From Candidatus Rokuibacteriota bacterium (GTDB lineage Bacteria; Methylomirabilota; Methylomirabilia; Rokubacteriales; CSP1-6), in the NCBI GenBank assembly GCA_003220615.1, contig QHTB01000179.1, positions 1 to 53,536 of the forward strand: a DNA stretch of 53,536 bases, written 5' to 3'. The notes beneath the pieces were generated by a model. That model was not told where the DNA came from and did no database searches. It worked only from the letters and a program-made list of their open reading frames with translations. Positions 32,863-41,163 of this stretch are shown here, one piece after another. How positions within the stretch are numbered: the first letter of the stretch is position 1; every line of letters starts with the position of its first letter. A program made the translations under genes and the position numbers.

Positions 32863-32870
32863 GAGGATGT

Positions 32871-33227
32871 ATGAAGATCCTCATCGTGGATGACGAGCCG
32901 CAGGTCGCCGAGATCCTCGCCAAGTCCCTCGGCCGCGAAGGTCACCAGGCCACGATCGCCACCTCGGGGGAGCAGGCGCTCTCACTGGTCGGTACCTACG
33001 ATCCCGACGCGCTGTTCCTCGACGTGTCCATGCCCGGGATGAATGGCCTCGACGTCCTGGCCGAGGTCCGGCGCCGCCGTCCCTCGCTGCCCGTCGTCGT
33101 CATCACCGGTCACGCGACGCCCGACGAGGTCGAGCAGGTCAAGAAGATGGGCGCGGTCGACGTGATCGAGAAGCCGGCACCGCTCACGCACTATCAGCTC
33201 GCGCTGAAGCGGCTCGATATCCACTGA
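32871..33227 (+). CDS. Single-domain response regulator
   Basis: A 118-residue receiver with no output domain. Acid pocket VDDE, phospho-acceptor Asp51 (LFLDVSMPGMNG), VITGHA with Thr79 and Lys101 (VIEKPAPL) are all in place. A strong ribosome site, AAAGGAGG, precedes the ATG. It is divergent from a sigma-54 activator that lacks a receiver, so one reading is that this protein supplies the missing phosphorylation input in trans. It stands at the head of the exopolysaccharide locus. Confidence 0.9.
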   Translation: MKILIVDDEPQVAEILAKSLGREGHQATIATSGEQALSLVGTYDPDALFLDVSMPGMNGLDVLAEVRRRRPSLPVVVITGHATPDEVEQVKKMGAVDVIEKPAPLTHYQLALKRLDIH

Positions 33228-33308
33228 GCACCGCCGAGGGACCAACGACGCGAAGCGCGGCGGGCAAGCGCTTTCGTCGGCGGGCCGATCTGTGATAGAG
33301 AACTGCGC

Positions 33309-34532
33309 GTGTTCGTCCTTCGCCTGAGCGCTCGGCCTCTGGCGATCGTCGCCGCCGCGGCCGTTCTCGCGGTGGCGTTCCCGACGTTCGGGCAGCTCCT
33401 GCGTCCCCCTACCGACCCGCAGAACCTTCAGCAGCCCCGGAAATCGCCGATGACGCTCACGCCCAGCGTCACGGTGAGCGAGGAATTCAACGACAACGTC
33501 TTCCTCGACAACACGCGCAAAGAGTGGGACATGATCACGCGCATCACCCCGGGCGTCACCTTCGAGGTCGGCGAGCCGACGTACCGCCTGGCCGCCGGGT
33601 ACTTTTTCACGGCCGATCTGTACGCCCGTCATCCCGAGCTGAACCAGGCGTTCGACGCTCACAGCTTCATCGGTGACGCTGTCTGGAAGGCTTCGCCACT
33701 CCTCACGCTCAACGCCTTCGACACGTTCACGCTGACCACCGACACCAATCTGATGAACCAGGAAAGTGTGGCCACGGGTCGCAACCGCTCGTACAGCAAT
33801 TACATGGGGGGCGGCGCATCCTATCAGGTCGATCCTCGGACGACGGTGCGCGGCGGCGCGCTCTGGGTCGTCCAGCACTTCCAGAGCGAGGACCTCTTCG
33901 ATTCGGACACGTACGGCCTCGATCTCGCCGTCGACCGCGCGTTCACACCTCGGTTCACCGGCACCATCGGGTACGAATACCGGTTTTTCGACATCCAGAA
34001 CCTCCCCGACACGACCACGCACACGCCGCGCCTGGGCGTGCGGTTTCGGTTCACGGAGACGATCACCGGCACGCTCTCGGCGGGGCCCACGATCGAGACC
34101 GGCAGCATCTCGCGGGTCACGCCGGCCGTCATCGCGTCGCTGAGCCAGCGCTACGGGTGGGGCAACATCAGCCTTGATTACACGCGCGCGGTGGGCACCG
34201 CCGGCGGCCTCGGCGGCACCGCCGACAACCAGTCGGGCGGCGCGACCGTGCAGCTGACCTCGTTGATGCCGCGGCTGGTCGTGCAGGGGGGCCCACGCTA
34301 CAACTCGTCGGTGTCGCCCAATCACAGCATCGACGTCCAGGGCTTCACGCTCCCGGTCCAGGCGACCTACCGTCTGCAAACCGGCATCGCGCTCATCGCC
34401 GCCTACCAGTTCTTCCATCAGCGCTCGGAGAGCCGCGCCTTGACGCCGGCGGGAACCGCGATCGCGGCCGACGCCGACCAGAACCGAGTGTGGGTCGGCA
34501 TCCAGTTCGGCTACCCCTTCAAGTTCGAGTAA
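33309..34532 (+). CDS. Outer-membrane beta-barrel protein of the exopolysaccharide/exosortase locus
   Basis: A 407-residue protein from a GTG, with a signal peptide (LAIVAAAAVLAVAFPTFGQ). The mature part opens with LTPSVTVSEEFNDNVFLDN, a phrase typical of the barrel proteins found in exosortase-linked polysaccharide loci, and continues as alternating strands (ITPGVTFEVGEPTYRLAAGY, FTGTIGYEYRFFDIQNL) to a C-terminal aromatic strand (VWVGIQFGYPFKF). It probably forms or assists the outer-membrane exit for the polymer made by the genes behind it. No pore-lining or catalytic residues can be named. Confidence 0.8.
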   Translation: MFVLRLSARPLAIVAAAAVLAVAFPTFGQLLRPPTDPQNLQQPRKSPMTLTPSVTVSEEFNDNVFLDNTRKEWDMITRITPGVTFEVGEPTYRLAAGYFFTADLYARHPELNQAFDAHSFIGDAVWKASPLLTLNAFDTFTLTTDTNLMNQESVATGRNRSYSNYMGGGASYQVDPRTTVRGGALWVVQHFQSEDLFDSDTYGLDLAVDRAFTPRFTGTIGYEYRFFDIQNLPDTTTHTPRLGVRFRFTETITGTLSAGPTIETGSISRVTPAVIASLSQRYGWGNISLDYTRAVGTAGGLGGTADNQSGGATVQLTSLMPRLVVQGGPRYNSSVSPNHSIDVQGFTLPVQATYRLQTGIALIAAYQFFHQRSESRALTPAGTAIAADADQNRVWVGIQFGYPFKFE

Positions 34533-34707
34533 CGCGCCTCTCCGCGTCGCCCCGGCCGTGGCGGTCGCAGTGCACGGCTTTGCGTACGCGCCGGCCGATC
34601 CTTCCCGTTTTTTGTCCCCGAATTGCGAACCCCGTTGCGCGCTGACCGACGCCGGCTTGCGCGAAAAACGCACGCGCTGACGCTTCTCTGCGGCCGATTG
34701 CAGCCGT

Positions 34708-34722
34708 TGGCACCTGGCTTGC
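34708..34722 (+). promoter_or_regulatory. Sigma-54 (-24/-12) promoter of the sugar-phosphate transferase gene
   Basis: TGGCAC, five bases, TTGC is an exact match to the sigma-54 core. The start site would fall near 34735, some 30 bases before the ATG at 34765. The 230-base gap in front has room for activator sites; it holds no gene. Confidence 0.78.
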
Positions 34723-34764
34723 GCTATCTCGCTTGTGGCTGTTGTTACAAACGCCGACTGACGA

Positions 34765-36144
34765 ATGTCACTCGCACAGCGCTTGGCCTGGCTCGAAGTC
34801 GTCTCGACGCTGGCAATCCTCAGCGCCGTGATGCTGACGTCGGTGCCGCCCGAAGGAATCGGCGGCATGGGCGTGACCTCGGCCACCGCGGCGGCCGCCG
34901 CCCAGATCCTCCCGCGCTTTTTCATCATCATGGGGATCTGCTTCGTCTGCTTCTACTTCTGCGACCTGTACAACTTCGAGGACCCCCACGACTTCGGTGA
35001 TCTCTTCGGCCGGCTGTGTCGGGCGCTCGGCTGGAGCGCCCTGCTGCTGGCCACGACGTACGTGGTATTCCCCACCACGATCGTCCGCGGGAACTTCGTG
35101 TCGCACGCCTTGATGCTGCTCCTGGTGGCCGTGCTGCTCATCCGCAGCGTCGTGTACTCGATGGCCAAGCGCGCGCCGTTTTCCGAGCGCGTGCTGATCA
35201 TGGGCGTCGGCACCCTGGCGACGGTGATCGCCGATCAGATTCGCACGCGGCCGGATCTCGCGGTCCGGCTCATCGGCGTCCTCAGCGACGGCGGCACCGC
35301 GACGACGTTGTCGGCGCCGCGCCTGGGACGCTACGACGACGTGGCCGACGTCGTCCGTCGCCACCGACCCGATCGCATCATCGTGGCCATGCCCGACCGC
35401 CGAAGCCACCTGCCGGTGACGCAGCTCCTGGCGTGCCGCGTGCGCGGGGTGCGCATCGAAGACGGCCCGCAGGTCCTCGAGCGCTTCACGCGCCGGCTCG
35501 CCGTGGAGTCGTTGACGCCGAGCGCGCTGATCTTCGGCGACGGCTTCCGCGTCACGCGCGCCCAGCTCCTCGTCAAGCGCGTGATGAGCGTGGCCATCGC
35601 GATCGTCGCGCTCGTCTTGACGGCGCCCTTCATGGCGGTGGTGGCGCTCGGCATCACGCTGGAGAGCCGCGGCCCCGTCTTCTTCGTCCAGGAGCGGGTC
35701 GGCCTGCACGGCCGCCTCTTCCGTCTCGTCAAGTTCCGCACCATGCGCGTCCTCGACGCGCGCGAGACGGACACCGTCCTGCGCGACAACCGCAGCCGCG
35801 TCACGCGGCTGGGCGCCGTGCTCCGGCGCTATCGCCTCGACGAGATCCCGCAGTTCATCAACATCCTGCGCGGCGACATGAGCCTCGTCGGCCCACGGCC
35901 GGAGATGGCGGAAAACGTCGCGACGTTCTCGACGGTGATCCCCTACTACAACCTGCGTCACGAGGTGCGGCCGGGGCTCACCGGCTGGGCCCAGGTGCGC
36001 GCGGGATACTCGATGAGCGTGGAAGAGGTCACGCGGAAGCTCTGCTACGACCTCTACTACATCAAGCACATGTGCGCGCAGTTCGATCTTCGCATCCTCT
36101 TCGACACGGTGAAGTTCGTCCTCAGCGGGAAGCGGCCCGGATGA
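34765..36144 (+). CDS. Polyprenyl glycosylphosphotransferase, first sugar transferase of the exopolysaccharide (EpsB/WcaJ-like)
   Basis: A 459-residue protein. Four or five membrane segments (to about residue 135) and a CoA-binding-like cytosolic domain (ERVLIMGVGTLATVIADQIR) are followed by the catalytic domain from about residue 270: LLVKRVMSVAIAIVALVLTA, then RGPVFFVQERVGLHGRLFRL, KFRTM, RRYRLDEIPQFINILRGDMS, LVGPRPE and RPGLTGWAQV. These are the full bacterial sugar transferase motifs. It loads the first sugar phosphate onto undecaprenyl phosphate. This subtype is the one that accompanies exosortase A loci. Expression probably needs sigma-54. Confidence 0.93.
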   Translation: MSLAQRLAWLEVVSTLAILSAVMLTSVPPEGIGGMGVTSATAAAAAQILPRFFIIMGICFVCFYFCDLYNFEDPHDFGDLFGRLCRALGWSALLLATTYVVFPTTIVRGNFVSHALMLLLVAVLLIRSVVYSMAKRAPFSERVLIMGVGTLATVIADQIRTRPDLAVRLIGVLSDGGTATTLSAPRLGRYDDVADVVRRHRPDRIIVAMPDRRSHLPVTQLLACRVRGVRIEDGPQVLERFTRRLAVESLTPSALIFGDGFRVTRAQLLVKRVMSVAIAIVALVLTAPFMAVVALGITLESRGPVFFVQERVGLHGRLFRLVKFRTMRVLDARETDTVLRDNRSRVTRLGAVLRRYRLDEIPQFINILRGDMSLVGPRPEMAENVATFSTVIPYYNLRHEVRPGLTGWAQVRAGYSMSVEEVTRKLCYDLYYIKHMCAQFDLRILFDTVKFVLSGKRPG

Positions 36145-36203
36145 CGAACACCAAACATTTCCACACATTCAGCAGCCGGGCACCCATCACGTGCTCGGCT
36201 CTC

Positions 36204-36222
36204 GCGCCGGCGGTGCCGGCGC
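36204..36222. terminator. Small perfect hairpin between transferase and activator genes
   Basis: GCGCCGGC and GCCGGCGC pair over 8 bases around GGT, 60 bases after the transferase stop and 26 bases before the next sigma-54 promoter. It may terminate the first transcript, or serve as a protein site; no T-run follows. Confidence 0.4.
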
Positions 36223-36247
36223 GGCGGGAAACGGCGCCGCGCAGGTT

Positions 36248-36262
36248 CGGCACGTCTCTTGC
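36248..36262 (+). promoter_or_regulatory. Candidate sigma-54 promoter of the receiver-type activator gene
   Basis: CGGCAC, five bases, TTGC matches the sigma-54 core at all but the first base. The start site would lie near 36274, inside the AGGGAAGG ribosome site before the ATG at 36284, so the leader would be very short. Confidence 0.6.
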
Positions 36263-36283
36263 GAACCACCAGGGAAGGTCGTC

Positions 36284-37741
36284 ATGAAGTTTCCCAGCTT
36301 CGACCCGTCCGCGACCGTCCCCGCCACTGGCGGTGGGGATCGCCCCGTCCTCGTTGTCGAGAGCGATGCCGATCAGCGGCGGCGCGTGACCGCGCAGCTC
36401 GCCAACTGGGGATACGCGCCCGTCGCGGCTGGCTCCGGTGAGGAGGCGATCGAGCTCGTGGCCAACGCGCACTTCGCCTTCTCGCTGGTCGCGATCCGCC
36501 TGCCCGGCATGTCGGGCGTCGACTTCCTGCGGCGCGCCCAGGATCTCTGCGACACCGGCCACGTCATCATGGTGGCCGACAACGGCCACAGCTCGCAGAT
36601 CGTGGAAGCGATCCAGACCGGCGCCGACGATTTCATGCGCCGGCCGTACACCGCCGAGGACCTCGAGAACGCGATCAAGGCCGTGGCGGGCCGGCCCCGG
36701 CCGGTGCCGGCGCCGACGGCGGCGGCTCCGGCCGGCGGCGACGAAAACGGCGCGCGGCTCGAACGCGAGCTCGGCCTGCTCGTCAGCCCGCCGATGCGCG
36801 AAGTCCAGTCCATCGTCGAGCAGGCGGCCCGCGCCGACGTCACCGTGCTCATCTGCGGCGAGACGGGCGTCGGCAAGGAGCTCATCGCCCACTCGATCCA
36901 CGCGCACTCGCCCCGGCGCCGCGCGCCGTTCGTGAAGGTCAACTGCGCCGCGGTCCCGCGCGAGCTGCTCGAGAGCGAGCTCTTCGGTCACGAGCGGGGC
37001 GCCTTCACCGGCGCCCACCAGCGCAAGCCCGGACGCTTCGAGACCGCCGACGGCGGCACGATCTTCCTCGACGAGATCGGCGAGCTGCACCCGGCGCTCC
37101 AGGCCAAGCTGCTCCACGTGCTGCAGGACGGCGAGTTCTCGCGCGTGGGCGGCCGCAACAACATCACGGTGGACGTGCGCGTCATCTGCGCCACCAACCG
37201 CGACCTCGCCCGCGAGGTGGCGGCCGGGCGCTTCCGCGAGGACCTCTTCTATCGCCTCAACGTCATCAACATCTTGATTCCGCCGCTGCGCGAGCGGCGC
37301 GAGGAGATCCCCGGCCTCGTCCGCTACTTCGTGCAGCGCTACGCGCGCCTCTTCAACTTCCCGGAGCCCGAGATCACCGCCGACGCCATGCAGGCGTTCG
37401 TGCAGTACGCGTGGCCCGGCAACATCCGCGAGCTCGAGAACTTCATCAAGCGGATGATCGTGCTCCAGGACCTCGGCCTGCCGCGCACGCTGGTGGCGAC
37501 GCCGATCACGGCCGCCGCCGCGCCCGAGAACACCGACCCGTTCGGAGCCACCAAGGGCCTCTCGCTCAAGGAGATCTCGCGGCGCGCGGTGCTGGAAGCC
37601 GAGCGCCAGGTGATCCGGCGCGCGCTCGAGCAGTGCCGCTGGAACCGCGTGAAGACCGCCAAGATGCTGAAGATCAGCTACCGCGCGCTGCTCTACAAGA
37701 TCAAGGACATGGGCCTCAAGCAGGAGTCGGCGGCCTCCTGA
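36284..37741 (+). CDS. Sigma-54-dependent activator with a degenerate receiver (PrsR-like)
   Basis: A 485-residue protein: receiver-like domain (about 20-138), Pro/Ala linker, AAA+ core with Walker A GETGVGKE (192-199), GAFTGA (239-244), [11 protein letters not shown], and a Fis-type end ([15 protein letters not shown]). It resembles the response regulator of exosortase/PEP-CTERM loci. The receiver lacks the usual working residues: the phospho-acceptor place reads VAIRLPGM with Ala70 for Asp, the second pocket acid is Ser27, the switch Thr is Ala98, and the Lys is Arg120. Phosphorylation control is therefore unlikely. The ATG at 36284 has an AGGGAAGG site. It precedes the main polymer operon. 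Confidence 0.92.
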   Translation: MKFPSFDPSATVPATGGGDRPVLVVESDADQRRRVTAQLANWGYAPVAAGSGEEAIELVANAHFAFSLVAIRLPGMSGVDFLRRAQDLCDTGHVIMVADNGHSSQIVEAIQTGADDFMRRPYTAEDLENAIKAVAGRPRPVPAPTAAAPAGGDENGARLERELGLLVSPPMREVQSIVEQAARADVTVLICGETGVGKELIAHSIHAHSPRRRAPFVKVNCAAVPRELLESELFGHERGAFTGAHQRKPGRFETADGGTIFLDEIGELHPALQAKLLHVLQDGEFSRVGGRNNITVDVRVICATNRDLAREVAAGRFREDLFYRLNVINILIPPLRERREEIPGLVRYFVQRYARLFNFPEPEITADAMQAFVQYAWPGNIRELENFIKRMIVLQDLGLPRTLVATPITAAAAPENTDPFGATKGLSLKEISRRAVLEAERQVIRRALEQCRWNRVKTAKMLKISYRALLYKIKDMGLKQESAAS

Positions 37742-37764
37742 TCGCCTACATGAAGGAGACACGC

Positions 37765-38499
37765 ATGAAGTGGCTCGCACTCGTTTCCATCGCGCTCGTG
37801 ATCGCCGCGCCCGGCGCGGCGGGGGCCCAGGGTCGCACGCCGACCCAGATCTCGCCGGCAGCGCCCACCGTCGGCGGACCGTCCGGAATGCCGCCGGCCC
37901 CCGCGCCCGGTCGTCCGGCCCGCCCGGCGACGTCCACGTTAGCGGACACGGCGCCCGGCGCGCCGGCAGCCTCGCCGGTCACGTCGGTGCCGTCGGGCAC
38001 GCCGATCCCCTCGGACTACGTCATTGGTCCCGGCGACGTCCTCCAGATCTCGGTGTGGAAGAACGACACGCTCTCCCGCGTGGTGCCTGTGCGGCCCGAC
38101 GGCAAGATCTCGATGCCGCTGCTGCACGACGTCAGCGCGGCCGGGCTCACCGCCATGCAGCTCCGGGACAAGATCTCCCGGGCGCTCGCCGAGTTCCTGC
38201 CCAATCCCGAGGTCGCCGTGGCCGTCACCGACGTACACAGCATGCGGGTGTCGGTGCTCGGCGAGGTCCAGAAGCCGGGCGTCCTCGAGCTGCGCGGGAC
38301 CACGACGATCCTCGAGGCGATCGCGATGGCCGGCGGCTTCCGCGACTTCGCGTCCCCCAGCAAGATCACGGTGATCCGCACCGACGCCGGTGGGCAGACG
38401 CAGAAGATCCGCTTCAACTACAACCGCGCCGTCTCCAACGGCAGCAGCGACGAGAAGAACCTCGTCCTCAAGCCGGGCGACGTCGTCGTCGTCCCCTGA
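37765..38499 (+). CDS. Polysaccharide export protein (Wza-like, periplasmic/outer membrane)
   Basis: A 244-residue protein from the ATG at 37765 (AAGGAGA site; an ATG at 37750 is weaker). Signal peptide (LALVSIALVIAAPGAAGAQG) and a long Pro/Ala linker come first. The export domain begins DYVIGPGDVLQISVWKND, then RPDGKISMPLLHDVSAAGLT, and a SLBB-type repeat (RVSVLGEVQKPGVLELRG). There is no clear lipobox, unlike classic Wza. It would form the periplasmic part of the polymer exit channel. It starts a nearly gap-free operon reaching to 53123. Confidence 0.9.
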   Translation: MKWLALVSIALVIAAPGAAGAQGRTPTQISPAAPTVGGPSGMPPAPAPGRPARPATSTLADTAPGAPAASPVTSVPSGTPIPSDYVIGPGDVLQISVWKNDTLSRVVPVRPDGKISMPLLHDVSAAGLTAMQLRDKISRALAEFLPNPEVAVAVTDVHSMRVSVLGEVQKPGVLELRGTTTILEAIAMAGGFRDFASPSKITVIRTDAGGQTQKIRFNYNRAVSNGSSDEKNLVLKPGDVVVVP

Positions 38500-38511
38500 C
38501 GGAGCGCCACC

Positions 38512-40191
38512 ATGACGACGTCACCGACCGCGTCCGTTCCCGCCCGTGGCGCTGGCCTCGCCGGCGTGCTCGAGATCGCCCGGCGCCGGCGCGTGCTGGC
38601 CATCGTGCCCTTCCTGCTCGTGCTCGCGGCCGCCGCGTCGCTGGCCTTCTTCCTGCCCGGCCTGTGGACGGCGCGGTCGCTCATCATGGTGGACCGCCCT
38701 CAGGTGCCGGAGTCGATGGTGAAGTCGACCGTGGTCAGTGACCTCGAAGGCCAGTTGATCAGCATGAGCCAGGAGATCATGAGCCGGCCCCGCCTGGCCG
38801 CGATCATCCAGCGCTACAACCTCTACGCGCGCGTGCGGCAGAGCTTCGGCATGGACGAGGCCGTCGAGCGGATGCGCAAGGACATCAAGCTCGAGATCCA
38901 GGGAGATCCCGAGCGCCGGCGCGGCCGCGAGCCGCGCACCATGATGTTCTCCGTCGCCTACAGCACCAGCAATCCGCGGATCGCGATGGACGTCACCAAT
39001 CAGCTGACGGCCCTCTACGTCGAGGAGAACGTCAAGTTCCGCGAAAAGATGACCGCGGGTACCTCCGAGTTCCTGGAGCGGCAGCTCGGCGAGGCACGCG
39101 CGAAGCTCCAGCAGCAAGAGCAGCGCATCGCCGCCTACAAAGAGCAGCACATGGGCGAGCTGCCCGAGCAGCGCGAGGCCAACTTCCGCGCGCTCGAGCG
39201 CCTGCAGCAGCAGCTCACGATGGCCTACGAGAACAACCGCCGGGCCAGCGAGCGGCGGCAGCTCATCACCCAGAGCCTGGCCGACATCGACCAGTCGGTG
39301 GGCCTGGCCACGGCCGGGGGCGGCGTCGCCGGCCCCGACGTGACGCCGCAGGCGGCGGCCGCCGCGCGCCTGAATCTCCTGAAGCAAGAGCTGGTGCAGA
39401 TGCAGTCCACCTACAACGAGAAGTATCCGGACGTGGTCGCGCTCAAGGAACAGATCCGCGCCCTCGAGGCCAAGATCGCTCAGGACGCCCCGGCGGCCTC
39501 GCCGGCGCCGGCGCCGACCCGTCCCAAGGGGGGCCGCGAGCTCAAGGCCGCTCCCCAGAACCCGTACATCGTGAACCTCATGCAGCAGCTCGACCAGGCC
39601 ACGGTCGAGTCGAAGGCTTCGACCGACGAGATCCGCGGCCTCAACACCCAGATCGCCATGTACCAGCGGCGCATCGAGAACACGCCGCGCCGCGAGCAGG
39701 AGCTGTCGCTCATCACCCGCGACTACGAGACCACGCGCGATCTCTTCCGCTCGCTGCTGTCCAAGCGTGAGGAGGCCGGCATCGCGGCCGACCTCGAGGC
39801 CAAGAACAAGGGCGAGCGGTTCCGGATCATCGAGGGCGCCGGCATGCCCGAGCGGCCGACCGGGCCCAATCGCCTGCGATTGCTGATGGTCGGGATGGTG
39901 CTCGCCCTGGCCGCCGCCGCGGTCGCCGTCGTGCTCGCCGAGCAGGTCGACACCTCGTACCGCACGGTGGACGAAGTGCGGGCCAGCGTGCCGGTCCCGG
40001 TGCTCTCGACGATTCCGAAGATCACGACCGAGCGGGATCACCGGCGCACCACGCGCCAGCGACGGTGGACGACCGCGGCCGTCGCCGTCGGGCTGTTCGT
40101 GGTGGTTGGCTCGTCGTTCGTCCTCGCTCACAACAACGACGCCCTGGTCGCGCTGCTGACGCCCAGCGACCGGTCGGCAGCCGGGAGATAG
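38512..40191 (+). CDS. Chain-length determinant protein (Wzz/GumC-like)
   Basis: A 559-residue inner-membrane protein with two membrane segments (about 27-47, LAIVPFLLVLAAAASLAFFL, and near 460, LMVGMVLALAAAAVAVVLA). The part between is a long coiled coil with many Glu/Gln/Arg residues (REANFRALERLQQQLTMAYE). The family motif before the second segment reads FRIIEGAGMPERPTGPN. A third hydrophobic stretch near 530 closes the protein. It sets polymer length and links the periplasmic Wza-like protein to the kinase at 41164. Only 12 bases separate it from the upstream gene. Confidence 0.92.
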   Translation: MTTSPTASVPARGAGLAGVLEIARRRRVLAIVPFLLVLAAAASLAFFLPGLWTARSLIMVDRPQVPESMVKSTVVSDLEGQLISMSQEIMSRPRLAAIIQRYNLYARVRQSFGMDEAVERMRKDIKLEIQGDPERRRGREPRTMMFSVAYSTSNPRIAMDVTNQLTALYVEENVKFREKMTAGTSEFLERQLGEARAKLQQQEQRIAAYKEQHMGELPEQREANFRALERLQQQLTMAYENNRRASERRQLITQSLADIDQSVGLATAGGGVAGPDVTPQAAAAARLNLLKQELVQMQSTYNEKYPDVVALKEQIRALEAKIAQDAPAASPAPAPTRPKGGRELKAAPQNPYIVNLMQQLDQATVESKASTDEIRGLNTQIAMYQRRIENTPRREQELSLITRDYETTRDLFRSLLSKREEAGIAADLEAKNKGERFRIIEGAGMPERPTGPNRLRLLMVGMVLALAAAAVAVVLAEQVDTSYRTVDEVRASVPVPVLSTIPKITTERDHRRTTRQRRWTTAAVAVGLFVVVGSSFVLAHNNDALVALLTPSDRSAAGR

Positions 40192-40196
40192 ATATC

Positions 40197-41150
40197 GTGT
40201 ACCTCGAGTTCTACGGGCTCAGCGAGACACCATTCAGTCCCACGCCGGATCCGAAGTTCCTCTTCCAGTCGTCGCGCCACCGCGAGGCGCTGGCCCAGCT
40301 CATCTACGGGATCCGCGAGCGCAAGGGCTTCATCGTCCTGACCGGCGAGATCGGCACCGGCAAGACGACGCTGCTGCGCACGCTCCTCGAGCGGCTCGAC
40401 GACGAGCATCCCGTGGCCTACGTCCACAACTCGTCGCTGCCGTGGGAGGGCATGCTCGAGTACATCCTCCACGACTGGGGCGTGAAGACGATCGGCACCA
40501 GCCAGGCCCAGCGCCTGGTCGACCTGAATGAGTTCCTCATCGAACAGCATCGTCTGGGCCGCTCGCCCGTGCTGGTGATCGACGAGGCGCAGAACCTGTC
40601 GATCGAGTCGCTGGAGGCAGTGCGGCTGCTCTCGAACTTCGAGACGACCCAGGCCAAGCTGCTGCAGATCCTGCTCGTCGGACAGCCGGAGCTCCGCGAC
40701 AAGCTGAATGCGTTCGAGCTCCGCCAGCTCAAGCAGCGAATCGCGCTGCGCTGCCACATCAGCCCTCTCGGTCCCGAGGAGGCGCGCCAGTACATCCGGC
40801 ACCGGCTGCGCGTCGCCGGCGCCACCGACGCCGGCATCTTCACCGACGGAGCCGTGCAAAGGATCACCGAGTACAGCCGTGGCATCCCCCGCGTGATCAA
40901 CACGCTCTGCGATCACTGCCTGATCAGTGGCTACGCCGACAGCAAGCGGAGGATCGACGTCCGCATGGTCGAGGACGCCATCGAGTATCTCGAGGATGGC
41001 GAGCGGCCGCGCTGGAAGCGCCGCGCCCAGGCCCGGCTCACGCCGAGCCCCCAATGGGTGTGGGCGGCCCGTGGCGGCGTGGCCGCGCTCGTCGTCGCAC
41101 TGCTCGCCATGATGATCTTCGCCGTCAACAGCGTGGGCTGGCTGCCCTGA
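40197..41150 (+). CDS. ExeA/GspA-like ATPase of exosortase-type polymer loci
   Basis: A 317-residue protein from the GTG at 40197. It begins YLEFYGLSETPFSPTPDPKF, a standard opening for this AAA group, then Walker A GEIGTGKTT, Walker B LVIDEAQNLS and the helical lid RYIRHR-like region (QYIRHRLRVAGATD). A single membrane segment close to the C-terminus (VAALVVALLAMMIFAV) would hold it to the inner membrane. This ATPase type is a normal part of exosortase A loci; its exact task is unknown. The reading frame extends upstream only as a shadow of the wzz-like gene. Confidence 0.88.
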   Translation: MYLEFYGLSETPFSPTPDPKFLFQSSRHREALAQLIYGIRERKGFIVLTGEIGTGKTTLLRTLLERLDDEHPVAYVHNSSLPWEGMLEYILHDWGVKTIGTSQAQRLVDLNEFLIEQHRLGRSPVLVIDEAQNLSIESLEAVRLLSNFETTQAKLLQILLVGQPELRDKLNAFELRQLKQRIALRCHISPLGPEEARQYIRHRLRVAGATDAGIFTDGAVQRITEYSRGIPRVINTLCDHCLISGYADSKRRIDVRMVEDAIEYLEDGERPRWKRRAQARLTPSPQWVWAARGGVAALVVALLAMMIFAVNSVGWLP

Positions 41151-41163
41151 TAGGGAGGACACC

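Noticed and set aside
34533..34707. Small genes in the gap before the sugar-phosphate transferase
   Set aside because: Frames are short shadows; the gap is better explained as sigma-54 promoter and activator-site space.
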